Shown here piece after piece: positions 40,987-48,898 of a DNA stretch of 51,162 nt. The stretch lies in NCBI GenBank assembly GCA_964454545.1, contig CAYVTI010000013.1, positions 1 through 51,162 on the forward strand, read 5' to 3'. A program made the translations under genes and the position numbers. The notes beneath the pieces were generated by a model that made no database searches, was not told the origin of the DNA, and saw only the letters and a list, made by a program, of their open reading frames with translations. Numbering within the stretch: the first letter of the stretch is position 1; each line of letters begins with the position of its first letter. This DNA comes from JABCZZ01 sp964454545. GTDB lineage: Bacteria > Pseudomonadota > Alphaproteobacteria > Rickettsiales > JABCZZ01.

Positions 40987-42756
40987 ATGCCGATATATAA
41001 AGCGCCGATAAAGGATTTCAGGTTCATCATGAATGAGTTCCTGCCACTTGCGGAGAATAAGTCCGTCGCAGGATTTTCCGATGCTGCAGATATGTCAGAG
41101 CCGGTGCTTGAAGCCGCGGCGCAACTGTGCGAGGAGGTGTTGTTCCCGATTAACCAGTCAGGCGACAAGGAAGGACTGAAATATTCTGATGGCAATGTGA
41201 CGACTCCCAAAGGCTTCAAGGAAGCCTACAAGGCCTATTGCGAAGGTGGCTGGCCTGCGTTCACCTGTGATCCGAAATATGGCGGCCAGGGACTGCCGGA
41301 ATTCCTCAATATCCCGATTATGGAAATGGCGTGCTCTGCCAACCTGTCCTTCGGTCTTACGCCGGGACTTTCGCATGGCGCATATAACACGCTCATGCTA
41401 CATGCTTCCGATTCCATCAAGGATAAATACCTTCCCAAGCTGGTATCCGGCGAATGGTCCGGCGTGATGTGCCTCACCGAGCCACAGGCGGGAACCGATT
41501 TAGGGCTAATACGCACCAAGGCTGAACCCGTCGGGGACGGCACATATAAAATCAGCGGCGGCAAGATTTTCATATCTTCCGGCGAGCATGATCTGACCGA
41601 TAATATTCTGCACCTTGTATTAGCGCGTCTTCCCGGAGCGCCGAAGGGCACCAAGGGCATCAGCCTTTTCCTCGTGCCTAAATTCCACGTCAGCGACGAC
41701 GGCAAGTGCGGCGCAAGAAACAGCCTGCGCTGCGAAGGCATCGAACATAAGATGGGCTTGTCCGCTTCTCCTACCTGTGTCATGCGCTATGACAACGCCA
41801 CCGGCTTCCTCATAGGCGAGCCCCATAAAGGCATGCGCGCGATGTTCACCATGATGAATTCGGCGCGCATCTACGTCGGCATACAAGGCCTTGGACTTGC
41901 GGAGGTCGCTTACCAGAATGCGCTTGCCTATGCGAAAGAACGCGTGCAGTCGCGCTCCATCACCGGGGTAAAGCTGCCCGAGAAGGAGGCCGATCCGATT
42001 ATCTGCCACCCCGATATCAGGCGCATGATTCTTACCATGCGCGCTTTTACGGAAGGCGCACGCGCCTTAGCCATGCTTACTGCTTTCAATATTGATTTGG
42101 CGCACTGGCACACCGATGCGCAAGTAAAACAGGATGCGGATGATTTCGTTCAGCTCATGACCCCAATCGTCAAAGGATATATGACTGATATGGGGACAGA
42201 GATTACCAATCTGGCCGTGCAGACCTATGGCGGCTACGGCTATATAAAAGATTATGGCGTTGAGCAATACGTGCGTGACGCCCGTATTGCCCAGATTTAC
42301 GAGGGCACAAACGGCATACAGGCGCTTGACCTGGTATTCCGCAAGCTGCCTTTCTCCACGGGCCGTTACCTGCGCCAGTTCTTCCACCCGGCGGATAAGT
42401 TCATCAGCCAGTATAAAGACAATCCTGCCATGGCCGAATTCATCAAGCCGCTGGCGAAACATATCGGTTACCTGCAGCAGGCATCCATTTATCTTGCTAC
42501 TGCTGGCCTGAGAGACCCAAACGACGCGGCAGCAGGGGCTACGGAATATCTGCGCCTGTTTTCACTGGTAGTGCTGGCATGGATTTGGGCAAAGATGGCC
42601 GCTATTGCCTTTGAAAAACTGCATACAGACAAGGAATTCTATAGTGCAAAACTAGCAACCGCGCGATTCTATTATGCCAAGATATTGCCGGGAACGACTT
42701 CGCTACTGCAATCCATAGTTGCCGGAAGCAAGCCGGTTATGCAGACTGAATTTTAA
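40987..42756 (+). CDS. Acyl-CoA dehydrogenase
   Basis: 589 residues, the long form with a C-terminal extension. FAD-dependent first step of fatty-acid oxidation. VMCLTEPQAGTDLGLIRTKA, GGKIFISSGEHDLTDNI, MGLSASPTCVM and RDARIAQIYEGTNGIQALDL (the last with the catalytic Glu) are the family blocks. The gene ends VMQTEF-stop within a 22-base repeat whose second copy covers the end of gmhA. A duplicated 3' end is therefore shared with the neighbouring insertion. Confidence 0.94.
   Translation: MPIYKAPIKDFRFIMNEFLPLAENKSVAGFSDAADMSEPVLEAAAQLCEEVLFPINQSGDKEGLKYSDGNVTTPKGFKEAYKAYCEGGWPAFTCDPKYGGQGLPEFLNIPIMEMACSANLSFGLTPGLSHGAYNTLMLHASDSIKDKYLPKLVSGEWSGVMCLTEPQAGTDLGLIRTKAEPVGDGTYKISGGKIFISSGEHDLTDNILHLVLARLPGAPKGTKGISLFLVPKFHVSDDGKCGARNSLRCEGIEHKMGLSASPTCVMRYDNATGFLIGEPHKGMRAMFTMMNSARIYVGIQGLGLAEVAYQNALAYAKERVQSRSITGVKLPEKEADPIICHPDIRRMILTMRAFTEGARALAMLTAFNIDLAHWHTDAQVKQDADDFVQLMTPIVKGYMTDMGTEITNLAVQTYGGYGYIKDYGVEQYVRDARIAQIYEGTNGIQALDLVFRKLPFSTGRYLRQFFHPADKFISQYKDNPAMAEFIKPLAKHIGYLQQASIYLATAGLRDPNDAAAGATEYLRLFSLVVLAWIWAKMAAIAFEKLHTDKEFYSAKLATARFYYAKILPGTTSLLQSIVAGSKPVMQTEF
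42735..42756. repeat. 22-base direct repeat, left copy
   Basis: Begins GGTTATGCAGACTG and ends AATTTTAA. It holds the last codons and TAA of the acyl-CoA dehydrogenase. Identical to 43862-43883; the bases just outside differ. Confidence 0.97.
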
Positions 42757-42778
42757 CGTTAACCGTATGGATAAATGA

Positions 42779-43849
42779 ATGCCTGTTCAACTCGGCAGTC
42801 ATGGTTTCCCGGAAGAAATTGATATTGATCAGTTAATTTCCCTTGCTCAAGAGGTCGGGAAAGGAGTTGCAGCCAAGCAGGATAAAATTGCAACTCTTGC
42901 CCTTACCCCACAGTATAAGGTAACCGGAGAGGCAATACTCAGCAAAACCGGCAATATAGAAACGGATGTGTGGATACAAAAAAAAGATGACGGTTCCACA
43001 CTTACCTCAGCTGATGTATGGGGTAACGATAAACTTATAGCAGGGTTGCAGAAACGGACTGTAGGAATAAAGGATGTTGGTATTATCACAGAAGAAAATA
43101 ACCCCACCGCCAATCTTGCAGCATCAGCCAAACCAGTCATTATTACAGGTGATTCACTGGATAACACCAGCGCCGACAATAATGGTTTTATATATGGGGG
43201 AAACGATTGGTCCATTACGATCGGGTGCATCGATGCCCAAAAGAATATCGTTACAGGTGGTGTGATCTATTATCCCAAACATGGCCTGACATTCTTTACT
43301 GGCAAAGACAATCAGGTCTATATAAGAAGAGATGGTATAAATGAGGATATTCCCTTGCAGGGGGCAAAGGCTAGAACACCTGAAGAAATAGCATCCGGCT
43401 TGAATTTTCTTGTCAAAAAAGAACCTGTAGAAACCGCAATAGATATATCGTGGCTGAAGAAGGTAAGCATTCCCTCTCCATATTTAAACCGTTGCCTTGT
43501 GGCTATCTCACCTGGACAACGGCAACAGCTTGGGCTGCCTTCTACAGAAGCAGATATAGTAGCGATAAAAGGGTGGTCTATCTGGGATCTGCCTTGGGTT
43601 GCGCTGCAAAACCGATTAGGGTACGGCGCTTATAATCCTGATGGTACAGAATTGGATTGCATGGCTTCTGCAAAGAATGGTTTTAAAATAGATACCCTTC
43701 TTTTAGGTAATCAAAAAACCATGAATTATATTGGCTTCGCTAAAGATGAGCATAGCGTCGTTGATGAAGTTGAACCACAAGCAGTAAATCCGCCTGTAGC
43801 CAATCCTTCGCTGCGTTCTTCATCTAAACGACGCACTGCAGGAAAATAG
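42779..43849 (+). CDS. Inositol monophosphatase/CysQ-like protein with altered active-site motif
   Basis: 356 residues. The arrangement follows the IMPase superfamily: DDGSTLTSADVWGNDKLIAGL from residue 70, IITEEN (Glu105-Glu106), then ITGDSLDNTS at 123-131 where the family has DPLDGT, DWSITIGCIDAQ, VTGGVIYYPKHGLTFFTG, and GWSIWDLPW with Asp270. Metal-ligand acids (Glu, Asp125, Asp128, Asp270) are kept, but Pro and Gly of DPxDGT are replaced. A C-terminal tail is Pro/Ser/Arg-rich. Substrate unknown. The gene is bracketed by a 22-base direct repeat and appears inserted; GC content is lower than that of its neighbours in the stretches I counted. Confidence 0.7.
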   Translation: MPVQLGSHGFPEEIDIDQLISLAQEVGKGVAAKQDKIATLALTPQYKVTGEAILSKTGNIETDVWIQKKDDGSTLTSADVWGNDKLIAGLQKRTVGIKDVGIITEENNPTANLAASAKPVIITGDSLDNTSADNNGFIYGGNDWSITIGCIDAQKNIVTGGVIYYPKHGLTFFTGKDNQVYIRRDGINEDIPLQGAKARTPEEIASGLNFLVKKEPVETAIDISWLKKVSIPSPYLNRCLVAISPGQRQQLGLPSTEADIVAIKGWSIWDLPWVALQNRLGYGAYNPDGTELDCMASAKNGFKIDTLLLGNQKTMNYIGFAKDEHSVVDEVEPQAVNPPVANPSLRSSSKRRTAGK

Positions 43850-43861
43850 CCAAAAGTATTT

Positions 43862-43883
43862 GGTTATGCAGACTGAATTTTAA
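43862..43883. repeat. 22-base direct repeat, right copy
   Basis: Identical to 42735-42756, 1127 bases away. The minus strand of this copy encodes the last residues of GmhA (LLKIQSA) and its stop (43864-43866). Confidence 0.97.
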
Positions 43884-44487
43884 GCAACGCCGCCGTATCC
43901 GGGCCATATGCTTCCCCGAATATGCTGTCCTCAATTATCTGGCATATGATGTGCCCAAGCATGATATGGCATTCCTGTATGTGCGGTGTTTTAGCTGAAG
44001 GAATCTTTATCAGTATATCGCAAAATTCCGCCATCTTCCCCCCGGTCTTGCCGGTCATCCCGATGGTCTTTATCCCGAGCGTCCTTGCCGAACGCAGCGC
44101 CGCCAGCACATTGGGAGAATTACCCGAAGTGGAAATCCCGATAAACACATCGCCCACCTGTCCTACCGCTTCAAGTTGCCGGGCAAAAACACGTTCATAA
44201 CCATAATCATTGCCGATGGCCGTCAGCGCCGAAGTATCCGTGGTAAGCGCAATTGCGCTAAGCCCCGGGCGATCATAATTGAGACGGCTGACAAGCTCCG
44301 CCGCAATATGCTGTGAATCGGCAGCGCTTCCGCCATTTCCCGCTAACAGAATCTTCCGTTTCTGCTTCAGGGCGGAAACGCAGATTGCGGAAGCTTTTTC
44401 CACTGCCGCTATCAATTCCTTATCAGCAAGCGCTAGGGCAATCACCCCCAGCGTATTCTCAATCGATGTACGGATAAGTTTTTCCAT
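43864..44487 (-). CDS. gmhA: Phosphoheptose isomerase
   Basis: 207 residues. GmhA converts sedoheptulose 7-phosphate to D-glycero-D-manno-heptose 7-phosphate. SIS-type fold: KILLAGNGGSAADSQHIAAE, ISTSGNSPNVLAAL and CHIMLGHIICQIIE with the catalytic His. It is the last gene of a minus-strand cluster with an ABC exporter, heptose kinase and fcl-like gene. Its 3' end lies in the 22-base repeat and would have overlapped the acyl-CoA dehydrogenase end before the insertion. Confidence 0.94.
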   Translation of the reverse strand: MEKLIRTSIENTLGVIALALADKELIAAVEKASAICVSALKQKRKILLAGNGGSAADSQHIAAELVSRLNYDRPGLSAIALTTDTSALTAIGNDYGYERVFARQLEAVGQVGDVFIGISTSGNSPNVLAALRSARTLGIKTIGMTGKTGGKMAEFCDILIKIPSAKTPHIQECHIMLGHIICQIIEDSIFGEAYGPDTAALLKIQSA

Positions 44488-44495
44488 AAATTACC

Positions 44496-45299
44496 TCATA
44501 AATAATACACGTAGTTCCGGCGGCATACCCTGTAAATGCCGAACCCGAAAGAGATTGCTATGACAGTAAGGGCAAACAGGTATTTCATTTCACTCATACC
44601 TGGCAACGTATGTTCATAGGCCAGCATCTGGATCGGATGAATCATGATAAAGAATGGGTTGAAGCGCATAAGAACCTGCGCTCTCGGCGGCAGCATGGAA
44701 ATCTGGTAAACCACGGGCGTAAGCCAGAACAGCATGGTCATGGAGACATTCGCCAGATCGCCTATGTCGCGTATGTAGGGAGCGATAAATGCAACTGCAA
44801 TTGCGACCGAGCCTACGATGATCAATATAGGAATAAAATAGAGCGGGACTAACAGTACAACCTTATTAAAACTGGCAATGCCCAAAAGCATGGAAACAAA
44901 ATATATCGTGGTAAAGGATATGAAAAACGTGTAAGCGTTGCGCAGCACATCCGCTACCGGAAACACGCTCGATGATACAATGCAGCGTTTGAGCGTTTCT
45001 CCATTGGAAAGAATAGACTGGCTCGATCCGATAATAGCCGCCGAGAAAAATCCCCATACCGGAAACGATACTATGACATATAATGTATAATTGCTCGTTG
45101 GAGACCGTATAATCATTGGCATTATCGTCGCATATACCAGCACCATAGTAAGCGGCTGGAACAGCGTCCACAGCATGCCAAGGAAGGAATTACGGTACAT
45201 TCTCGCAAGGCCGTTCTTGGCAATAAGCACAGCCGTCTGCCAGTAATAGGGATCAAAAAAAACGCCGAACTGTCTTAACGTAGTTGTAGTTGCGCTCAT
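44496..45299 (-). CDS. Polysaccharide ABC exporter permease (Wzm/KpsM-like)
   Basis: 267 residues, about six membrane segments. FLGMLWTLFQPLTMVLVYA is the ABC-2 type polysaccharide exporter signature, with GFFSAAIIGSSQSILSNGET after it. Partners with the ATPase encoded just before it (4-base overlap). Exports a glycan through the inner membrane; likely substrate is a heptose-containing polymer by context. Confidence 0.92.
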   Translation of the reverse strand: MSATTTTLRQFGVFFDPYYWQTAVLIAKNGLARMYRNSFLGMLWTLFQPLTMVLVYATIMPMIIRSPTSNYTLYVIVSFPVWGFFSAAIIGSSQSILSNGETLKRCIVSSSVFPVADVLRNAYTFFISFTTIYFVSMLLGIASFNKVVLLVPLYFIPILIIVGSVAIAVAFIAPYIRDIGDLANVSMTMLFWLTPVVYQISMLPPRAQVLMRFNPFFIMIHPIQMLAYEHTLPGMSEMKYLFALTVIAISFGFGIYRVCRRNYVYYL

Positions 45300-46051
45300 G
45301 CTACTATCCTCTCATCGGAAATATGGAGAATATCAGTATAATACTGGTGCAGGATTTCTTTCCGCGTTCCTTCGTTTATAATACGTCCCTTGTTCATCAG
45401 CACAAAGCGGTTACAGAGATCGATGAATTCATCCGGCGCATGATTGACCATGATTGCAATTGACACGTTGTCTACTTTCTTACGCATTATATCCTGAGAC
45501 TTCTTGATAAACCCCGCATCACCGGCTGCGAATATCTCATCCATAAGCAGGATATCGGGATCCTGAAAAACGGCAGAGGAGAAAGCAAGCCTTGCGGTCA
45601 TCCCGGAAGAATAGGTCTTGAGCGGAAGCTCAATCTTATCGCCTAGCTCGGAAAACTCTATGATGCGCTGCTCTATTTCCTTTGAATAGGAACGCAGTTT
45701 ACCGCGGTATGCATAACTTAACTTGATATTATAGCGCCCGCTCATTTCCGGTTCAAAACCCGCCCCCATTTCAATCAACGGGACAACTGCGCCTGCCACC
45801 TTACGTTCGCCACTATGAACAGGATAATTCCCCGAGATAACCTTAAGCAGCGATGATTTTCCGCAGCCATTCTGTCCTATCACCGCGATACGGTCACCGG
45901 GTTTGGCATGGAAGGTAACATCATTGAGAATAGGAATCCGCACAGAGGTAAGCGACTTACGTTTTACAAACCACTGTCTGAGACTCGCCGCGCGGGCATG
46001 CGTATCAACACCCCAAACCGATATATGCTTTAAATCAATCACACTGGACAT
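45296..46051 (-). CDS. Polysaccharide ABC exporter ATPase (Wzt/KpsT-like)
   Basis: 251 residues. Walker A in AVIGQNGCGKSSLLKVISG, Walker B in DILLMDEIFAAGD, and the ABC signature YSSGMTARLAFSS. LIEMGAGFEPEMSGRYNIKL is typical of polysaccharide exporters. No long C-terminal carbohydrate-binding extension is present, so it is of the KpsT/TagH size class. It overlaps the permease gene by 4 bases. Confidence 0.93.
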   Translation of the reverse strand: MSSVIDLKHISVWGVDTHARAASLRQWFVKRKSLTSVRIPILNDVTFHAKPGDRIAVIGQNGCGKSSLLKVISGNYPVHSGERKVAGAVVPLIEMGAGFEPEMSGRYNIKLSYAYRGKLRSYSKEIEQRIIEFSELGDKIELPLKTYSSGMTARLAFSSAVFQDPDILLMDEIFAAGDAGFIKKSQDIMRKKVDNVSIAIMVNHAPDEFIDLCNRFVLMNKGRIINEGTRKEILHQYYTDILHISDERIVA

Positions 46052-46089
46052 AATGAATTATTTTTGAGGCAGCAGGCAGTACATACAGC

Positions 46090-47208
46090 CTATACTGTCA
46101 GTATCCTCTTTTTGGCAGGTAGCGCTATCACTTTATCTGTAATGGCTGACTGGGAGTAAGTATCTTCCTGTTCCACAAGATGGTGAAAATTACGCCGTGA
46201 AAGAGAATCGATAGAATAAGAACCCGGATCATAGAATATGATGCTGGAACCGGCCGTCTCAAATGAGAATGGAATCCATAGAAGATCATTAAGCGCTTTC
46301 TTAATCACCGGGTGACATTCAGGCGGAGCAAAAAATAATATAAATCCCCCACCGCCAGCGCCAAGCAATTTTCCGCCTACCGCCCCTGCATTTCTCGCTT
46401 TTGCATAAATATCATCTACAAACTGTGGCGATATCCCAGACGAAAGGGAGCGTTTCAGCTGCCACGTCTCATGCAATAACCTTCCGAATTCTTTTATGTC
46501 CGATGCATACATCAGGACATCGATAGCCTCATCCACCATCTGGCGCATAGCCCTGAGTTCGGATTTCTTGCTGGCAATCGATTTAATCTGCTCGGCGGCA
46601 ATATCGCTGGCATTGCGTGATACCCCTGTAAAAAACAACAGGAAATGCCTCTGTAGTTCCCTGAGACGGGACTCGGGGAGTATGACAGGTTCAACCGCAA
46701 AATCCCCAGTCTGCAAGATGCTGATCTTATTGAAACCGCCGTAAGCAACCGCAATCTGATCCTGCACGCCGACGTTTTCTTTAAGGATGTCACGCTCGAC
46801 ATGCACTGCTTCGCACGCCAACTCGCGTTTGTTGGACATGCGGGAATAAAGCGCGTTCATGGAGTTAAGCAGCCCCACTGTAAAAGACGAACTGGAACCC
46901 AGGCCGGAGCGCGCAGGCAAATCGCCGCTATGGCTGATTTCAACGCCATTCTTCTCGCCAAGGAAATGCTGCAGCACCGCCTTCACTGCTGGATGCTTGA
47001 TCTCATCGTGATCATTTACTTTTTCAATCTGAGACCAGACAATGCGTGACTTTTCCTGGAAAAACGGCGGCAGGTAACGGCAAGTAAGGTAGCAGTAATG
47101 ATTAATGGTAGTCGAAAGTACCGCCCCACCATGCTCGCTGTACCACGGACGGTAATCAGTGCCACCGCCAAAAAACGATATCCTGTATGGAGTACGGCTT
47201 ATAATCAT
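46090..47208 (-). CDS. hddA: D-glycero-D-manno-heptose 7-phosphate kinase-like GHMP kinase
   Basis: 372 residues. SRTPYRISFFGGGTDYRPWY, GGAVLSTTINHYCYLTCRYL and the ATP motif RSGLGSSSSFTVGLLN are GHMP kinase blocks of the HddA family; VGVQDQIAVAYGGFNKI and GGKLLGAGGGGFILFF follow. HddA phosphorylates heptose 7-phosphate at position 1 in the GDP-heptose route. hddC and a bisphosphate phosphatase are missing from the window. The gene ends 38 bases before the ATPase gene. Confidence 0.88.
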   Translation of the reverse strand: MIISRTPYRISFFGGGTDYRPWYSEHGGAVLSTTINHYCYLTCRYLPPFFQEKSRIVWSQIEKVNDHDEIKHPAVKAVLQHFLGEKNGVEISHSGDLPARSGLGSSSSFTVGLLNSMNALYSRMSNKRELACEAVHVERDILKENVGVQDQIAVAYGGFNKISILQTGDFAVEPVILPESRLRELQRHFLLFFTGVSRNASDIAAEQIKSIASKKSELRAMRQMVDEAIDVLMYASDIKEFGRLLHETWQLKRSLSSGISPQFVDDIYAKARNAGAVGGKLLGAGGGGFILFFAPPECHPVIKKALNDLLWIPFSFETAGSSIIFYDPGSYSIDSLSRRNFHHLVEQEDTYSQSAITDKVIALPAKKRILTV

Positions 47209-47212
47209 AAGG

Positions 47213-48139
47213 TCATCTCAACCCAAAATGTTTTCTGTACATTCGTCTAAGGCCTTCTTCCAATCCCACGCGAGGTTTCCAGCCAAGACCAAAGAGCCTG
47301 CTGGAATCAAGCGCCTTGCGCGGAGCACCGTCAGGTTTTGCCGTATCAAGCGATATTTTTCCGGAATACCCGACAATCTTTGCAACCAGATTGGCCAAGT
47401 TTCCTATTGATATTTCCTGCATTGTGCCGACATTCCATATATCATGGGAATCGCAATTATGCATCATAAAAATAAAAGCGTCGGCCACATCATCCACATA
47501 GATGAATTCACGCAGCGCTTTTCCACTCCCCCAAATAGTAACCTCTGGTAATTCATTAATTTTCGCCTCATGGAACCTCAGCATAAGGGCCGGGATGACG
47601 TGAGAGGCCTGTGGATCAAAATTATCGCCTACGCCATAAGTATTGGTAGGTATGGGTATGACCATGTGCATGCCATATTCCCGCGCATAGCTCTGCGCCA
47701 TAACAATTCCGTTAATCTTGGCCGCCGCATAGGCAATATTTGTAGGTTCTACAAGGCCATTCATGAACTCCGCTTCCGTGACCGGCTGAGGGGCAAGCTT
47801 AGGATATGAACATGCAGATCCAGGAAACAGCAGCTTCTTTACGCCGGATTTGCGCGCAGCCTCAAACACGCTTAGCTGCATCGCGGTATTATCATAGATG
47901 AACTGGCCGGGAAAAGTGCTATTGGCGTGGATTCCTCCTACCCGGGCAGCAAGATGAAAGACATAATCCGGCTTTGACCGCGCAAAATACTCTTCCGTAC
48001 GCTTAATATCACGCAAATCCAGTTCGGCGTGCTTTGGTACAATTACATTGCCATAGCCATCCGCCTGCAGCCTTCTCAGCAAAGCGGAACCAATCATCCC
48101 GGATGCGCCGGTTATCAGTATAGTATCAGGCTTATTCAT
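47213..48139 (-). CDS. fcl: GDP-L-fucose synthase-like epimerase/reductase
   Basis: 308 residues. Rossmann ITGASGMIGSALLRRL, LFPGSACSYPKLAPQP (catalytic Ser), YAAAK (Tyr/Lys) and NFDPQASHVIPALMLRFHEA with the His. The IWGSGKALREFIYVDDVADA block is typical of Fcl/WcaG. In heptose clusters such as in Campylobacter, similar enzymes reduce and epimerise GDP-6-deoxy-heptose, so the substrate could be that rather than GDP-mannose derivatives. Ends 4 bases before hddA; its start overlaps the glycosylase gene by one base. Confidence 0.9.
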   Translation of the reverse strand: MNKPDTILITGASGMIGSALLRRLQADGYGNVIVPKHAELDLRDIKRTEEYFARSKPDYVFHLAARVGGIHANSTFPGQFIYDNTAMQLSVFEAARKSGVKKLLFPGSACSYPKLAPQPVTEAEFMNGLVEPTNIAYAAAKINGIVMAQSYAREYGMHMVIPIPTNTYGVGDNFDPQASHVIPALMLRFHEAKINELPEVTIWGSGKALREFIYVDDVADAFIFMMHNCDSHDIWNVGTMQEISIGNLANLVAKIVGYSGKISLDTAKPDGAPRKALDSSRLFGLGWKPRVGLEEGLRRMYRKHFGLR

Positions 48140-48819
48140 TATTCTCCTATCTGCTTTCTGGCATGAGAAATCACCTTGTCAAACATGGCTTGCGTCAAAG
48201 TTCCTGTGTTGATGTTATAACGTGATGAATGGTAACTATTAAGTAATTGCAAGTTACGGGCTTCAAGTTGCAGGTTATGGACAGCGCCATGTGCGAATGT
48301 ATATTGTGACTGCTTGTGCTTTAACGCCGAAATTACCGCCTTGTGAGCAATCTGGCCAAGAGAAACAATGACTTTCAGTTTATTCATCGCATGGATTTCT
48401 GCCTGCAGGAAGTGGTTACACTGTTTAATCTCACCGGGTAGTGGCTTGTTCTCCGGAGGCACACAGCGCACGGCGTTGGTGACGCGACAGTTAATCAATA
48501 TGAAGCTATCCGTCCTGCCACTATTCCTTGCTACTTGTTCCGGATTATAATGTCCCTCCGCAAACCCGTTTTTCTGTAATGCAGAGTATAAAACCATTCC
48601 GGCATAATCTCCGGTGAATGGACGGCCAGTGCGGTTTGCCCCATTAAGTCCGGGTGCAAGTCCCACAATAAGAAGTTCCGCATCCCGCTTGCCGAACGAG
48701 GGTACCGGGCCATTATAAAACTCTGGATACGTTTTGCGGTTTGCCTGATGGAAAGAGGCAAGCCGTGGGCAGAACGTGCAGTCATAATCCGGTGCCAGGC
48801 AATCCATGCAATGGACCAT
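48139..48819 (-). CDS. Family 5 uracil-DNA glycosylase (UDGb-like)
   Basis: 226 residues from the ATG at 48819; a TTG at 48855 would add 12 residues encoded by a microrepeat. Removes uracil and other deaminated bases. CTFCPRLASF holds iron-sulfur cysteines; LLIVGLAPGLNGANRTGRPF, TGDYAGMVLYSALQKNG and the C-terminal LNSYHSSRYNINTGTLT are family blocks. An insertion NLQLEARNLQLL before the last block is encoded by a repeated sequence. The gene is upstream of the heptose cluster by one-base overlap with fcl, perhaps by chance. Confidence 0.85.
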   Translation of the reverse strand: MVHCMDCLAPDYDCTFCPRLASFHQANRKTYPEFYNGPVPSFGKRDAELLIVGLAPGLNGANRTGRPFTGDYAGMVLYSALQKNGFAEGHYNPEQVARNSGRTDSFILINCRVTNAVRCVPPENKPLPGEIKQCNHFLQAEIHAMNKLKVIVSLGQIAHKAVISALKHKQSQYTFAHGAVHNLQLEARNLQLLNSYHSSRYNINTGTLTQAMFDKVISHARKQIGE

Positions 48820-48858
48820 TTGTAGTTGCAAGTTAATGGAATATAAGCTAGGCAAGCT

Positions 48859-48874
48859 TTAATTGAAAATTAAC
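48859..48874 (+). promoter_or_regulatory. Candidate CtrA binding site upstream of ahcY
   Basis: TTAATTGAAAATTAAC matches TTAA-N7-TTAAC exactly, between the divergent glycosylase and ahcY genes, 24 bases before the ahcY ATG. No clear -10/-35 pair is seen beside it. Confidence 0.4.
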
Positions 48875-48898
48875 TAAAGATAAACAGGGAAAAATATT

